Below the pieces are notes generated by a model. That model was given only the letters and a program-made list of their open reading frames with translations. It was not told the origin of the DNA and did not search any database. A stretch of DNA of 16,617 bases, taken from contig DAIDAS010000473.1 of the NCBI GenBank assembly GCA_027310505.1, positions 1 to 16,617 of the forward strand, read 5' to 3'. This document shows positions 1 through 7,772 of this stretch, in pieces. Source of the stretch: a bacterium. Its GTDB lineage: Bacteria > Pseudomonadota > Gammaproteobacteria > Burkholderiales > Methylophilaceae. The translations under genes and the position numbers were made by a program. The first letter of the stretch is position 1. Every line of letters begins with the position of its first letter.

Positions 1-13
1 GGCATGATGAGGC

Positions 14-1885
14 TTATTCCGCGCCGATCGGCTTACCCAGTGGCTGCAACAGGCCGGGCGGGGGGGGAGGCGTCTGTCCGGACGGGGGAGTGCTTGCTGG
101 CGCAGCCTGTCCGGCAGGCGCTGCAGCAGGAGGTTGTATGCCACCGCCAATCAGCGACTGGAGCATGGCGGCAGGATTGATATTCAAAGGTGCGGCACGA
201 CCGGCGGTACCCCCGTAGAACTCAGCATTGCCTGCGGCCGGGCGCAGGATGTTGCGCACGACATGCGGGGTGATCAACAGAACGATCTCCGTTTTTGACC
301 GGTCATCAGTTTTATTGGTAAACAAATGTCCCAGCAGCGGCAAATCGCTCAGCCCCGGCACCTTGGTGGCGCTCCGGCGGTCTTCGTCATTGATAAGTCC
401 GGCCAGTACCTGGGTTTCACCGTCGGCGGACATCATGACGGTGCTGGTGTTGCGGGTGCTTACCGTGGGAAAGTCGGCCCCGGCAGGCAAGGTGGCGCTA
501 CTGACTTCGAGGCCGACCTTGATGGAAACATCGTTGCTCAACATGACACGCGGCTCCACGTCCAGCTTAAGGCCGACATCCAGATAGTTTGCCGATTTGC
601 TGGCGAAGTTGCTGCTGGATGAAATCGTAGTCGTGGCAATCGGGATTCTGTCGCCGATATGGATTCGGGCTTTTTCGCGATTTTTCACACGGATACGCGG
701 GTTGGCCAGCAAATTGGTATCGCCATCCTGACGCAGCAGGTTGACCGTTGGGGCAGGCGCGGTGGTAATGGTGTCAGGCGTGATATGGGTCAGCTCCCTC
801 CAGGTCAGATAGCCGGCCTTGGCCCCAAGGACTGAAAATGTATTGGGATAGATGAGGCCAAGATCGGTCAGGCGCGAACGTTTGACTTCCAGCACCTCGA
901 CATCCAGCACCACCTCGGGGTCCGGCATGTCCTCGTCGTTGATCAGCTTCTCCACGTCTCGCAACTGGTCATAAGTCGCCTTGAGGCTGATCATGTTGAG
1001 CTTGTCGTCAACGAACACTTCCCTGACCGGCATCATGGCCTTGATGAGCGCGGCAGTCTGCTTGGCATCGGCATGGTTCAGATAAAACGTACGCATGATC
1101 AGGTCTTCATACTGTGCGGATCTGACACTGGGATAAATAATGAGCGAGTTTTCCGTCAGCACTTTTTTGCTCAACTGATGCATGACCAGCAAAAAATCTA
1201 TGGCCTCCTCGACCGAAGCATCCTTGACGAAAATAGAGGCTTTGAGGTCCGGGTTAATGGTTGGATCGAATACGAAATTGATACCGCTGGTTCTTGAAAT
1301 GACTTCAAAAATGTTTTGCAGGTTCGCGTTGCGGAACTCCAGAGTGACCGTGTTTCCGCGTGGCGGTTTGAGTTTGCGCGGAGTGATCTGGTCTTTGGCA
1401 TTTTTGGTCTCAATGGCCTGCATCAGGTTACGGGCCTCAGCCTGCTGCGGATTCTCAATGAGCACCTGGCGCAGTTTTGTGCGTGCGCCATCCAGATTTC
1501 CGCTATCGAACAGCTGTTGCGCTTCAGCGACGCTGATTGCGTGACGCTGTTGCGTTGCCAGTTGATTCAAGCCGGCCAGTGCACGCGGATTGTTTGCGTC
1601 CAGCTGCAACACCTCGCCATACAGGCGCGCCGTTTCCTGGGTGTCGCCCGCCTGCATGGCGGTATCGGCGTCCTTGAACAGCTGATTGACACGGTTATAG
1701 GTTTCGTTGGCGACCTCGATTTTCGCCTTCTTGTCTTGCGGATTTTTCTCCAACCGTTGCTTTGCCGCAGCCAGTTTATCGTCAGTGCCCGCCCCTGAGC
1801 TGCCGAACATGCCGTCTGTCGCGCAGCTGGCAAGCAGGGATGCGGCAAGATAAGTAACCATCATACTGGGACGTCTTGAGGTCAT
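14..1885 (-). CDS. Lipoprotein secretin of a T2SS/T4P-like system (GspD/MshL/PilQ family) with N-terminal TPR-like region
   Basis: Predicted outer-membrane secretin channel, 623 aa. A lipoprotein signal peptide ends in a lipobox (L18-A-S-C21), with Ala at +2, which suggests outer-membrane sorting. Residues about 35-165 are helical and TPR-like. An STN/N0-type domain follows at about 175-255 (TLEFRNANLQNIFEVIS), then an N1-type domain to about 345, then the secretin barrel domain. The barrel carries the family signature VPGLSDLPLLGHLF at 509-522. The C-terminal tail, about 60 residues, is rich in Ala and Pro. It is the last gene of the operon inside the window, and its ATG overlaps the stop of the PilP-like gene (ATGA, 1882-1885). 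Family membership is clear; whether the machine secretes proteins or builds a pilus is inference. After the TAA, an ATG at positions 5-3 could open a further gene, but it runs off the window. Confidence 0.93.
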   Translation of the reverse strand: MTSRRPSMMVTYLAASLLASCATDGMFGSSGAGTDDKLAAAKQRLEKNPQDKKAKIEVANETYNRVNQLFKDADTAMQAGDTQETARLYGEVLQLDANNPRALAGLNQLATQQRHAISVAEAQQLFDSGNLDGARTKLRQVLIENPQQAEARNLMQAIETKNAKDQITPRKLKPPRGNTVTLEFRNANLQNIFEVISRTSGINFVFDPTINPDLKASIFVKDASVEEAIDFLLVMHQLSKKVLTENSLIIYPSVRSAQYEDLIMRTFYLNHADAKQTAALIKAMMPVREVFVDDKLNMISLKATYDQLRDVEKLINDEDMPDPEVVLDVEVLEVKRSRLTDLGLIYPNTFSVLGAKAGYLTWRELTHITPDTITTAPAPTVNLLRQDGDTNLLANPRIRVKNREKARIHIGDRIPIATTTISSSSNFASKSANYLDVGLKLDVEPRVMLSNDVSIKVGLEVSSATLPAGADFPTVSTRNTSTVMMSADGETQVLAGLINDEDRRSATKVPGLSDLPLLGHLFTNKTDDRSKTEIVLLITPHVVRNILRPAAGNAEFYGGTAGRAAPLNINPAAMLQSLIGGGIQPPAAAPAGQAAPASTPPSGQTPPPPPGLLQPLGKPIGAE

Positions 1886-2385
1886 TTGCTTGCTCCAATA
1901 TTCAGCATTTGTTTTTGTTTAAGCGGCAGGTAGGTAAATTCCACCAACGTGGGGCGAATGATATCTACCCGGTACTGGTCATCCAGAATATCGCCCGGGT
2001 GAATCACGTAAGGTTTGTTCTGCCGCGTAAGGAATACGGTCAGCTCTCCGGCTTCGATCAATTTGCCCATGTAGCTATAGGGGAGCGGAGGTGCAACAGG
2101 CGCGGGCGCTTTCGCTGCATGCGTGGCAACAGCCGCAGACGCTTCCGTCTGGAACAGGTTGCCCGGCTCATCCGCGAGCCCGCTGCGTTTCTTCGGCACG
2201 AGGTCGGTGTGGCGGGTTGCATGGTTGTTGGGATCGGCTTGCACGATATCCCGGAAGCCCTGAGTGGATGCGCCCGGATGCGCAGGCTGAACCGGGGTAT
2301 CCTCTGGCGGGGCAAAGTATGCCGCCAGCGCCGTCAGGAGTACGGCGCCATAAAGCAGAATCTGTCTGGAGTTGTGCAGTCTCAC
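1882..2385 (-). CDS. PilP/GspC-like inner-membrane protein with periplasmic HR-type domain
   Basis: Protein of 167 aa with one N-terminal membrane segment (about residues 8-25) and a long Ala/Pro-rich linker (about 27-100). The compact beta-rich C-terminal domain is at about 101-165, with the pattern YMGKLIEAGELTVFL followed by PGDILDDQYRVDII. This layout matches the homology region of GspC and PilP, which in those families binds the secretin N-terminal domains and links the inner-membrane complex to the outer-membrane channel. The start is GTG at 2385-2383, overlapping the TGA of the PilO-like gene (GTGA). It also overlaps the secretin start by 4 nt, which suggests translational coupling and matched expression with its expected partner. 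Assignment rests on domain layout and position, not on a strong signature, so PilP-like and GspC-like remain equally good names. Confidence 0.75.
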   Translation of the reverse strand: MRLHNSRQILLYGAVLLTALAAYFAPPEDTPVQPAHPGASTQGFRDIVQADPNNHATRHTDLVPKKRSGLADEPGNLFQTEASAAVATHAAKAPAPVAPPLPYSYMGKLIEAGELTVFLTRQNKPYVIHPGDILDDQYRVDIIRPTLVEFTYLPLKQKQMLNIGASK

Positions 2386-2915
2386 GGCGATTCCCTGAAA
2401 TACAGGACCAGATTGATCTTGGCATCCAGCACCTCCGCTTTGACGTCGGAGCGTTGCATGTCAACGTTCTCAAGTGCGGAATTGGGCAATGCCTGCAATA
2501 CGTCGGCGACATAGTGACGTAGCGTGGCGTAATCGGTCGTGAGCGGAAAACTCATCTGATATCGCCATAGTGGGGTTCCCGTGACTGGCGCCAGCTTGTA
2601 ATCAATCCGCTCGAAAAGAAGTTCATTTTTCGCGGCCAGTTTTTGTACCGTACGCACTTGCTCCGCGAGGATGCCGCGCCCCGGAAAGAAATTGTAGAAC
2701 AGGGCTAGTTCCTCGGCTGGCGCATATTGCCTGGATGTTTGCGGAGAACCATGCAAGCGGCCGAGCTGTGCTTTCATGCGAGCGATTTCCTTGATGCCGG
2801 GCTGCACGGTTGCAAAATAGAGTGCCATGGCCGAAACCAGCAACACTACCCCGGCCAGACCCGCCAACCCAATCTGGCTAAACAGCCGATGCAGGTGCCA
2901 TTGCCAGCGTTTCAT
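2382..2915 (-). CDS. PilO/GspM-like inner-membrane alignment protein
   Basis: Small bitopic protein, 177 aa from the chosen start. It has a short basic cytoplasmic tail, one transmembrane helix at about residues 10-33, a coiled-coil-like stretch (KEIARMKAQLGRL), and a periplasmic ferredoxin-like alpha/beta domain to the C-terminus. PilO and GspM proteins have this layout and dimerise with PilN/GspL to connect ATPase and platform to the periplasm. An in-frame ATG lies 15 nt upstream (2930), but ATG 2915 is preferred. It is preceded by GGGAGG with 7-nt spacing and forms an ATGA overlap with the upstream stop, as at the neighbouring junctions. It ends in a GTGA overlap with the PilP-like gene. 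Function is inferred from topology and gene order. Confidence 0.72.
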   Translation of the reverse strand: MKRWQWHLHRLFSQIGLAGLAGVVLLVSAMALYFATVQPGIKEIARMKAQLGRLHGSPQTSRQYAPAEELALFYNFFPGRGILAEQVRTVQKLAAKNELLFERIDYKLAPVTGTPLWRYQMSFPLTTDYATLRHYVADVLQALPNSALENVDMQRSDVKAEVLDAKINLVLYFRESP

Positions 2916-3448
2916 GGCAAGGCCTCCCATTTAGCAGAAAGCGTGAACATCAAAGGGAGGCGTTTTTCATCTTCGCTGAGCTCCTGATTGACCAGGTGCA
3001 CGCCACTCAGCAATCCGGTGGATTGCAGGCGCTCCATGAAGTCGATTGCAGCGCCCGTGTCCTGGGCCAGGGCCTTGATGGTAATGGCAGATTTCTGCGG
3101 ATCAGGCGAAACGGAAAGTACGCTGGCGTTTGGTGCAACGGAATGTTCCAGCGCGCTGAAAAGTGGATCCCACGGCCGGTTGAGTTGACGCAACACAGCG
3201 TTAGCATGCTTGGCCGCATCCTGCGCCAGGGCGGAATCCGTGGCCGCGTGGAGCTGGGGCAGCCTGCGGGCCTCCAGTCGCGTCAGGTTCTGCACTTTCC
3301 ACAAAAGCGAGTTTTTTTCGGCACGAACCTGCTGTTGAAGCATCAGGCTAAACCCCAGCGCCAGCAAGCCAAAAACAAGCAGAACGGTACGCAGCACACG
3401 GATGTGTAGCGGCGAGGATTGTTTGAAATCTATCCAGACAGCCCTCAT
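2912..3448 (-). CDS. PilN-like (GspL C-terminal-like) inner-membrane protein
   Basis: Protein of 178 aa. The N-terminal cytoplasmic segment (residues 1-20) is followed by one transmembrane helix at about 21-41 (LRTVLLVFGLLALGFSLML) and a helical coiled-coil-like stretch at about 42-90. The C-terminal periplasmic part resembles the small ferredoxin-like fold of PilN. In type IV pilus systems the PilN N-terminus docks onto PilM, and its periplasmic domain pairs with PilO. Here it sits exactly between the PilM-like and PilO-like genes, with ATGA overlaps at both ends. The G-rich 3' end of the PilM-like gene (GGAGG just upstream of ATG 3448) probably doubles as its ribosome binding site. Residue-level signatures are weak in this family, so the name depends on layout and position. 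Confidence 0.72.
   Translation of the reverse strand: MRAVWIDFKQSSPLHIRVLRTVLLVFGLLALGFSLMLQQQVRAEKNSLLWKVQNLTRLEARRLPQLHAATDSALAQDAAKHANAVLRQLNRPWDPLFSALEHSVAPNASVLSVSPDPQKSAITIKALAQDTGAAIDFMERLQSTGLLSGVHLVNQELSEDEKRLPLMFTLSAKWEALP
2923..2928 (-). promoter_or_regulatory. Shine-Dalgarno GGGAGG deciding the PilO-like start
   Basis: GGGAGG on the minus strand lies 7 nt before ATG 2915. The alternative upstream ATG at 2930 would directly abut this motif and have no ribosome binding site of its own. Confidence 0.65.
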
Positions 3449-4251
3449 GCCCCCCCTCCAATCAGATGCAGTGGACTATTGGCAGAAACAGCCGCAGTGA
3501 TTTTCCAGCCCGGGTCCAGAATGCGACAGCCGCCAAAAGCAGTGTCGTTATTTACTGTCGAGGCCAAATACATGGATGCCGTTTCACCGGGAAGCCCGGC
3601 CAGTCTGGTTTCTCGCGACAGCAGATCACTCAGGGGTTCGTGCCGGATTGCCGACATGGGTAGCGTTTGCAGCAAACACCACTGCCCGGCCCGCATGTGG
3701 ATGGCCGTCAGTTTTTTCGGTTCAGGCACAAGCAGCCAGCAGGCAGACCCTGCCGTGTGCTGTCTCAAAGCATTAAACAGCGAAACAGCCAGCGGCTGGA
3801 CAGATGCCAGGCGCGCGCCGCGCGCCTGTAGCTGCTCTGTTAGCGAAAGGATCAGTTCGGTGTCAGTGGCGCTGGCCAGCCATGGCTGGCCAAATCCGCA
3901 AGGGGCGGCACTTGTTTCCCAGCGGCTTGCGACTTCGCCATGAATGCTGCGGAAATGGGCTGCAGCCAGCAAGGCTTGTTGATCTGGCCTGGTTGCATCG
4001 TCGCGCCAAGGCAACAGATACAGCGGCGCCAGTTCTGCCGAGAGTGCCACCGAGACACGGATGCCGGAGGATGACATTTCGCCCATCCAGCCAACGATAG
4101 TGTCGTAGCCGCGCTGCCATGGGGATGCCGTTGCAGCAGCATCCCAAGTCTGCATTTGCCATGCCGTCACCCTAGCCCCATTCACCCGCGCCAGCACGGC
4201 ATACGAAGCGCCCAGTCCGATGCGGATATGATCAGGAAACAAAAGTGACAC
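3445..4251 (-). CDS. PilM/GspL cytoplasmic-domain-like protein, divergent actin-like fold
   Basis: Protein of 268 aa with no signal peptide or clear membrane segment. Its place between the GspE-like ATPase and the PilN-like gene, and its length, fit a PilM/MshI-like or GspL-N-like cytoplasmic actin-fold protein that couples the ATPase to the PilN/PilO complex. The N-terminus (IRIGLGASYAVLARVNGARV) keeps the strand-turn-strand pattern of the actin fold. It lacks the acidic DIGSS-type phosphate loop typical of PilM, so nucleotide binding may be lost. The start is GTG at 4251-4249, inside the last 20 nt of gspE, with AGGA 8 nt upstream. The gene ends in a seven-G tract and overlaps the next gene by ATGA. 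The family call is inference from context plus weak sequence pattern. Confidence 0.6.
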   Translation of the reverse strand: MSLLFPDHIRIGLGASYAVLARVNGARVTAWQMQTWDAAATASPWQRGYDTIVGWMGEMSSSGIRVSVALSAELAPLYLLPWRDDATRPDQQALLAAAHFRSIHGEVASRWETSAAPCGFGQPWLASATDTELILSLTEQLQARGARLASVQPLAVSLFNALRQHTAGSACWLLVPEPKKLTAIHMRAGQWCLLQTLPMSAIRHEPLSDLLSRETRLAGLPGETASMYLASTVNNDTAFGGCRILDPGWKITAAVSANSPLHLIGGGA

Positions 4252-5914
4252 GGTTGATTTCCTGTAAGGTGGTTTCTCCGCGCTTCACGAGATCAAGCGC
4301 GGCCTGGCGCAAAAAGCGCGTATTCTGGCGCTCGGCAACCTCCTTGATGGCGCTGGTGGATTGCCTGCCAACAATCATCTCCCGTAACTTATCGTTGAGT
4401 ATCAGCACTTCAGCGATCGATTTGCGACTGCGGAATCCTGTACCGCGGCATTTGCCGCATCCACGTCCCGCGCGGAAATTAAAGTCGGCAACCTCTTCCG
4501 GCGTCAGCCCAGAATCCTGCAACAGGGCGGAATCTGGCGGCATGGGCACGGCACAGTCCTCGCAGTTGATGCGCACCAGCCGCTGGGCGACAATGCCGTT
4601 CAAGGCCGAAACAAAGCTGTAGGGATCGACTCCCATGTGTATAAAGCGGCTCATCACGTCGAATACATTGTTGGCGTGAACGGTCGTAAATACGAGGTGA
4701 CCGGTCAGCGCGGACTGGATGGCGATTTGTGCCGTTTCCGGGTCGCGGATTTCGCCCACCATGATCTTGTCCGGATCGTGTCGCAGAATGGAGCGCAGGC
4801 CGCGTGCGAAAGTCAGCCCTTTTTTCTCGTTCACCGGAATCTGCAGGATGCCGGGCAACTGGTATTCCACCGGGTCTTCGATGGTAATGATTTTGTCGTG
4901 TCCATTATTGATTTCCGAAATGGCCGCATAAAGCGTGGTGGTTTTTCCGGAACCAGTAGGGCCTGTTACCAGAAGCATCCCGTATGGTTCCCGGCTCATG
5001 CGGCGCAAGGTTGCCAGCGTGGCCGGATCGAATCCCAGAGCGTCCAGGCGCAAGCCTAATATCTGATCGGTCAGCGCCTGCTTGTCCAGAATACGCAACA
5101 CAGCATCCTCGCCGTAGATACTGGGCATGATGGAAACGCGGAAATCTACCGCACGGCCATGCACCAACACCTTGAAACGACCATCCTGCGGTACCCGGCG
5201 TTCGGAAATATCGAGCTCCGACATCACCTTGAGCCGAGAGATGACCTGCTCCGCCGTTTCCAGCCCTTGTATCGCGCCGATCTGGGATAGCACGCCATCG
5301 ATGCGATACTTGATGACCAGTCCCGCAGCACCGGTTTCGAGGTGAATATCACTGGCACCGGTCTTGAGCGCATCGTACAGGGTCGAGTGCACCAGCCGCA
5401 CCACCGTGCTGGTGTCTTCGGAAATTGATTTGAGTGAAATGACTTCGCCATCTTCACCCGCAACCGCCTGGATACCCTCTGTTTGCGACCAGTTTTCCAT
5501 CGCATGCTGGGATTCTTCCTGACGCGCAAAATAAGCTTGAATGTCAGACAGATGCGCCAACCGGAAGGTGAATGGCAGGGTGATTCTGCTCCAGGCCCAT
5601 TCGCGCAGGTATTCGCCAAAAGGGTCTGCGATCAGTAACAGCAATTCGCCATCTTTCGTCCGCAAAGGCAGGCACTCATGCTGCAGGCAATCTGAAAATG
5701 GCAACACGTCGAAAGCCGGTTGCCAATCGTGCAAATCGGCCATAGTGGCAGTAGGGTAGGTGGAAGCCTTGCCCAACCAGTCGAGAAAATCCTGCTGCCC
5801 AATCCCCAGTGTTTCCTCCAGCACCGTAATGAATCGACGCTTGGATAGCGCCGCATCGCTGCGCACTTTTTGAAGCATGGCAGGATCGAGATATTTCAGC
5901 TGGGATACGCTCAT
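4232..5914 (-). CDS. gspE: GspE/PilB-family assembly ATPase
   Basis: Cytoplasmic hexameric ATPase that would power pseudopilus or pilus assembly, 560 aa. An N-terminal GspE-type domain (about residues 1-135) precedes the ATPase core. The core has Walker A GPTGSGKTT at 318-326 (catalytic Lys324), Walker B-type GEIRD with Glu388, and the downstream HLVFTTVHAN histidine-box region. A tetracysteine zinc site (C451, C454, C486, C489) is typical of GspE/PilB and absent from the retraction ATPase PilT, so this is an assembly ATPase. The ATG at 5914 directly abuts the gspF stop (TAAATG, no gap), indicating coupled translation. Its last 20 nt overlap the PilM-like gene. The family is secure; the choice of GspE over MshE or PilB follows from the GspG-like pseudopilin in the same operon. 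Confidence 0.95.
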   Translation of the reverse strand: MSVSQLKYLDPAMLQKVRSDAALSKRRFITVLEETLGIGQQDFLDWLGKASTYPTATMADLHDWQPAFDVLPFSDCLQHECLPLRTKDGELLLLIADPFGEYLREWAWSRITLPFTFRLAHLSDIQAYFARQEESQHAMENWSQTEGIQAVAGEDGEVISLKSISEDTSTVVRLVHSTLYDALKTGASDIHLETGAAGLVIKYRIDGVLSQIGAIQGLETAEQVISRLKVMSELDISERRVPQDGRFKVLVHGRAVDFRVSIMPSIYGEDAVLRILDKQALTDQILGLRLDALGFDPATLATLRRMSREPYGMLLVTGPTGSGKTTTLYAAISEINNGHDKIITIEDPVEYQLPGILQIPVNEKKGLTFARGLRSILRHDPDKIMVGEIRDPETAQIAIQSALTGHLVFTTVHANNVFDVMSRFIHMGVDPYSFVSALNGIVAQRLVRINCEDCAVPMPPDSALLQDSGLTPEEVADFNFRAGRGCGKCRGTGFRSRKSIAEVLILNDKLREMIVGRQSTSAIKEVAERQNTRFLRQAALDLVKRGETTLQEINRVTFVS

Positions 5915-7111
5915 TTACTGGATGCTTCCTGCCAGCTCAAATATTGGAACGTACATCAGCACGACAATGGTTCCGATGATGATGCCGATCGCCGTCATCA
6001 GCAACGGTTCAAACAGCCTGCTTGCCCAGTCTATCCAGCGGTTGAGTTCCTCTTCGTGAAAATCTGCGATGCGATGCATCATCCCGCCCATCTGACCGGT
6101 GCGCTCGCCGACCCGCAGCAGCCGAAGCGACACGGGCGTTGAAAGTTCGCTCCGCTCCATGGCCTGCGATAGTGACTGCCCTTCGCGTATATGATTCTTA
6201 GCGGCAGCAAGCTTTCTTTGCAGTCGGGTATCCAGCAAGTCCGCCACTTGCTCCATCGCCAGCATCAGAGGAATCCCTGCACTGACCAGCATGCCCAGCG
6301 TGCGGTAAAAACGGGAGAGCTGGTAAATGCGCATGCGCTCGCCAACAACCGGAATCCGCCACAGCAGTTCACGCAACCCGCTGCGAACCTGGGGGCGAGA
6401 CAGTGCGTAAACGGACAATAGCGCCCCCCCCGTGACAACACCGGCGATTACCCCGCCGTGGATTTCCATCATCCCCCCCCATTTCATCAACAGCCAGGAA
6501 GCCAAGGGCAACTCACGCCCCGTATCCGCATAGATGTGGCTGAACTTGGGAATGACGAAGGTCAGCAGAAACACTACCACCATCCCACCCACCAGCATGA
6601 GCAGCGCAGGGTAGATGGATGCGGCAATGATTTTCTTGCGCATCAGGTCGACTTGCATTTGATAGGCAATGTAGCGGCGTAGCGATTCGACCAGGCTGCC
6701 GCTACGCTCGCTGGAACGAATGGTGGCGATATACAGATCAGGGAAAGCCAATGGCTGCGATTCGAAGGCGGACGATAATGCCTGGCCTTCGTGCAGGCGT
6801 GAAACGATGGCACCGAGAATCTGCCGTATTTCTGCGCGAGGCTCTTTTTCCAGAAGTGTTTCCAGCACCTCCACGATAGAAAGACCGGCCTCAAGCAGCG
6901 CCAGCAATTCCTGGTTGAACAGCAACAGCGGAAACTTGCCGCTGCCTGATAACCCGAAAGAGAGATTCCAGCTGGTCCCGGTATTGGTCACCCCGAGCAC
7001 CCGCAAGCCACGTTCGGCGCCAAGCTGCTCGGCATCATGTGCCGTTGCAGCCGTCAGATCGAGAGAAACGAAGCGGTTGCTGCTATCCAGACCCTGTACT
7101 TTGTAGTTCAT
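5915..7111 (-). CDS. gspF: GspF/PilC-family inner-membrane platform protein
   Basis: Polytopic platform protein of 398 aa, the family's normal length. It has two repeated T2SSF domains, at about residues 65-190 and 265-390. Transmembrane segments are visible at about 170-192, 215-236 and 368-395. The last one (LLMTAIGIIIGTIVVLMYVP) and the terminal ELAGSIQ are typical of the family. The protein would work with the GspE ATPase to extract pseudopilin subunits from the inner membrane. It lies 15 nt after gspG and its stop abuts the gspE ATG. No strong ribosome binding site is visible before ATG 7111, so translation may depend on gspG. Two eight-base G tracts (minus strand) in the middle of the gene, at 6424-6431 and 6473-6480, encode Gly-Gly pairs next to the second membrane segment. 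Confidence 0.95.
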   Translation of the reverse strand: MNYKVQGLDSSNRFVSLDLTAATAHDAEQLGAERGLRVLGVTNTGTSWNLSFGLSGSGKFPLLLFNQELLALLEAGLSIVEVLETLLEKEPRAEIRQILGAIVSRLHEGQALSSAFESQPLAFPDLYIATIRSSERSGSLVESLRRYIAYQMQVDLMRKKIIAASIYPALLMLVGGMVVVFLLTFVIPKFSHIYADTGRELPLASWLLMKWGGMMEIHGGVIAGVVTGGALLSVYALSRPQVRSGLRELLWRIPVVGERMRIYQLSRFYRTLGMLVSAGIPLMLAMEQVADLLDTRLQRKLAAAKNHIREGQSLSQAMERSELSTPVSLRLLRVGERTGQMGGMMHRIADFHEEELNRWIDWASRLFEPLLMTAIGIIIGTIVVLMYVPIFELAGSIQ

Positions 7112-7126
7112 GGGTCGGCAAGCCCG

Positions 7127-7546
7127 CTACCAGTTTGTGACGTCGGCGGCATCTTCCGTGCCGCCGGGTTGACCATCTTTGCCGTAGGAAAACAGGTCGA
7201 ATTCACCATGTTCTCCAGGCTGCTTGTAAAAGTAGGCCTTTCCCCAAGGATCGAGCGGCACACTTTTTTTCAGATACGGCCCATCCCAGCGCTGCTCATT
7301 TGAAGGGCGGACATCCAATGCCGCCAAGCCCTGTTCGGTAGTGGGGTAATGCCCGGTATCCAGGCGATATTGATCCAGAGCTTTTTCCAACGCATCAATC
7401 TGCGCTTTGGCCGCTTTGGTTTCCGATTTTCCGATTTGGGAAAAGTAGCGTGGGCCGACGTATCCGGCAAGCAGCCCAATGATGACCATCACTACTAACA
7501 GCTCGAGCAGGGTGAACCCTGATTCTTGTCGTTTCGTAACAATCAA
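7127..7546 (-). CDS. gspG: GspG-like major pseudopilin
   Basis: Major pseudopilin of a T2SS-type system. A short basic leader ends in Gly at the prepilin peptidase site, QESG/FTLLELLVVMVIIGLLAG, with the conserved Phe+1 and Glu+5 and a hydrophobic N-terminal helix. The C-terminal domain has the GspG signatures YPTTEQGLAAL, GPYLKK, PLDPWGKAYFY and FDLFSYGKDGQPGG, the last forming the calcium-binding loop. The chosen start is TTG at 7546-7544 (139 aa, 10-residue leader), because GGAGG lies 5 nt upstream. An in-frame GTG at 7561 would add five residues but has no ribosome binding site. It is the first gene of the operon. No GspH/I/J/K-type minor pseudopilin is present in the window. Identity is secure; the exact start is moderately supported. 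Confidence 0.93.
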   Translation of the reverse strand: MIVTKRQESGFTLLELLVVMVIIGLLAGYVGPRYFSQIGKSETKAAKAQIDALEKALDQYRLDTGHYPTTEQGLAALDVRPSNEQRWDGPYLKKSVPLDPWGKAYFYKQPGEHGEFDLFSYGKDGQPGGTEDAADVTNW

Positions 7547-7551
7547 CTCAA

Positions 7552-7556
7552 CCTCC
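7552..7556 (-). promoter_or_regulatory. Shine-Dalgarno GGAGG deciding the gspG start
   Basis: GGAGG on the minus strand is spaced 5 nt from TTG 7546. It lies inside the reading frame if the upstream GTG (7561) is used, which argues that the GTG start is wrong. Confidence 0.6.
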
Positions 7557-7772
7557 GGCACACGCTGTTAAGTCGTCAGGCCCTATGAACCGCAACGGAT
7601 TACCGGCCAAGACCTAAGTTAATTCAAGTATATAGTGGTTTTCAGTATTTGTGGTATAGGCGCCAAATTGCAAGCAAGGGTGATGGAACCCCCTGTTAAC
7701 ACACACCACAATGCAACATTCTTTATAAATCGCCGCCGCGAACCCTCCTAGCCACAATTTCGGCCGATTTTC

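Noticed and set aside
7627..7655. Possible sigma-70 promoter for the secretion operon (TATACT with ACCACA at 17 bp, minus strand)
   Set aside because: The -35 matches only three of six positions and several equally weak -10-like boxes lie nearby; a promoter is expected in this gap but cannot be placed.
7617..7772. Open frame of 52 codons continuing past the TAG of the HicA-like gene in the same frame on the minus strand, possible read-through or lost HicB
   Set aside because: The translated stretch has no HicB-like pattern and no ribosome binding site of its own, and an open frame of this length is expected by chance.
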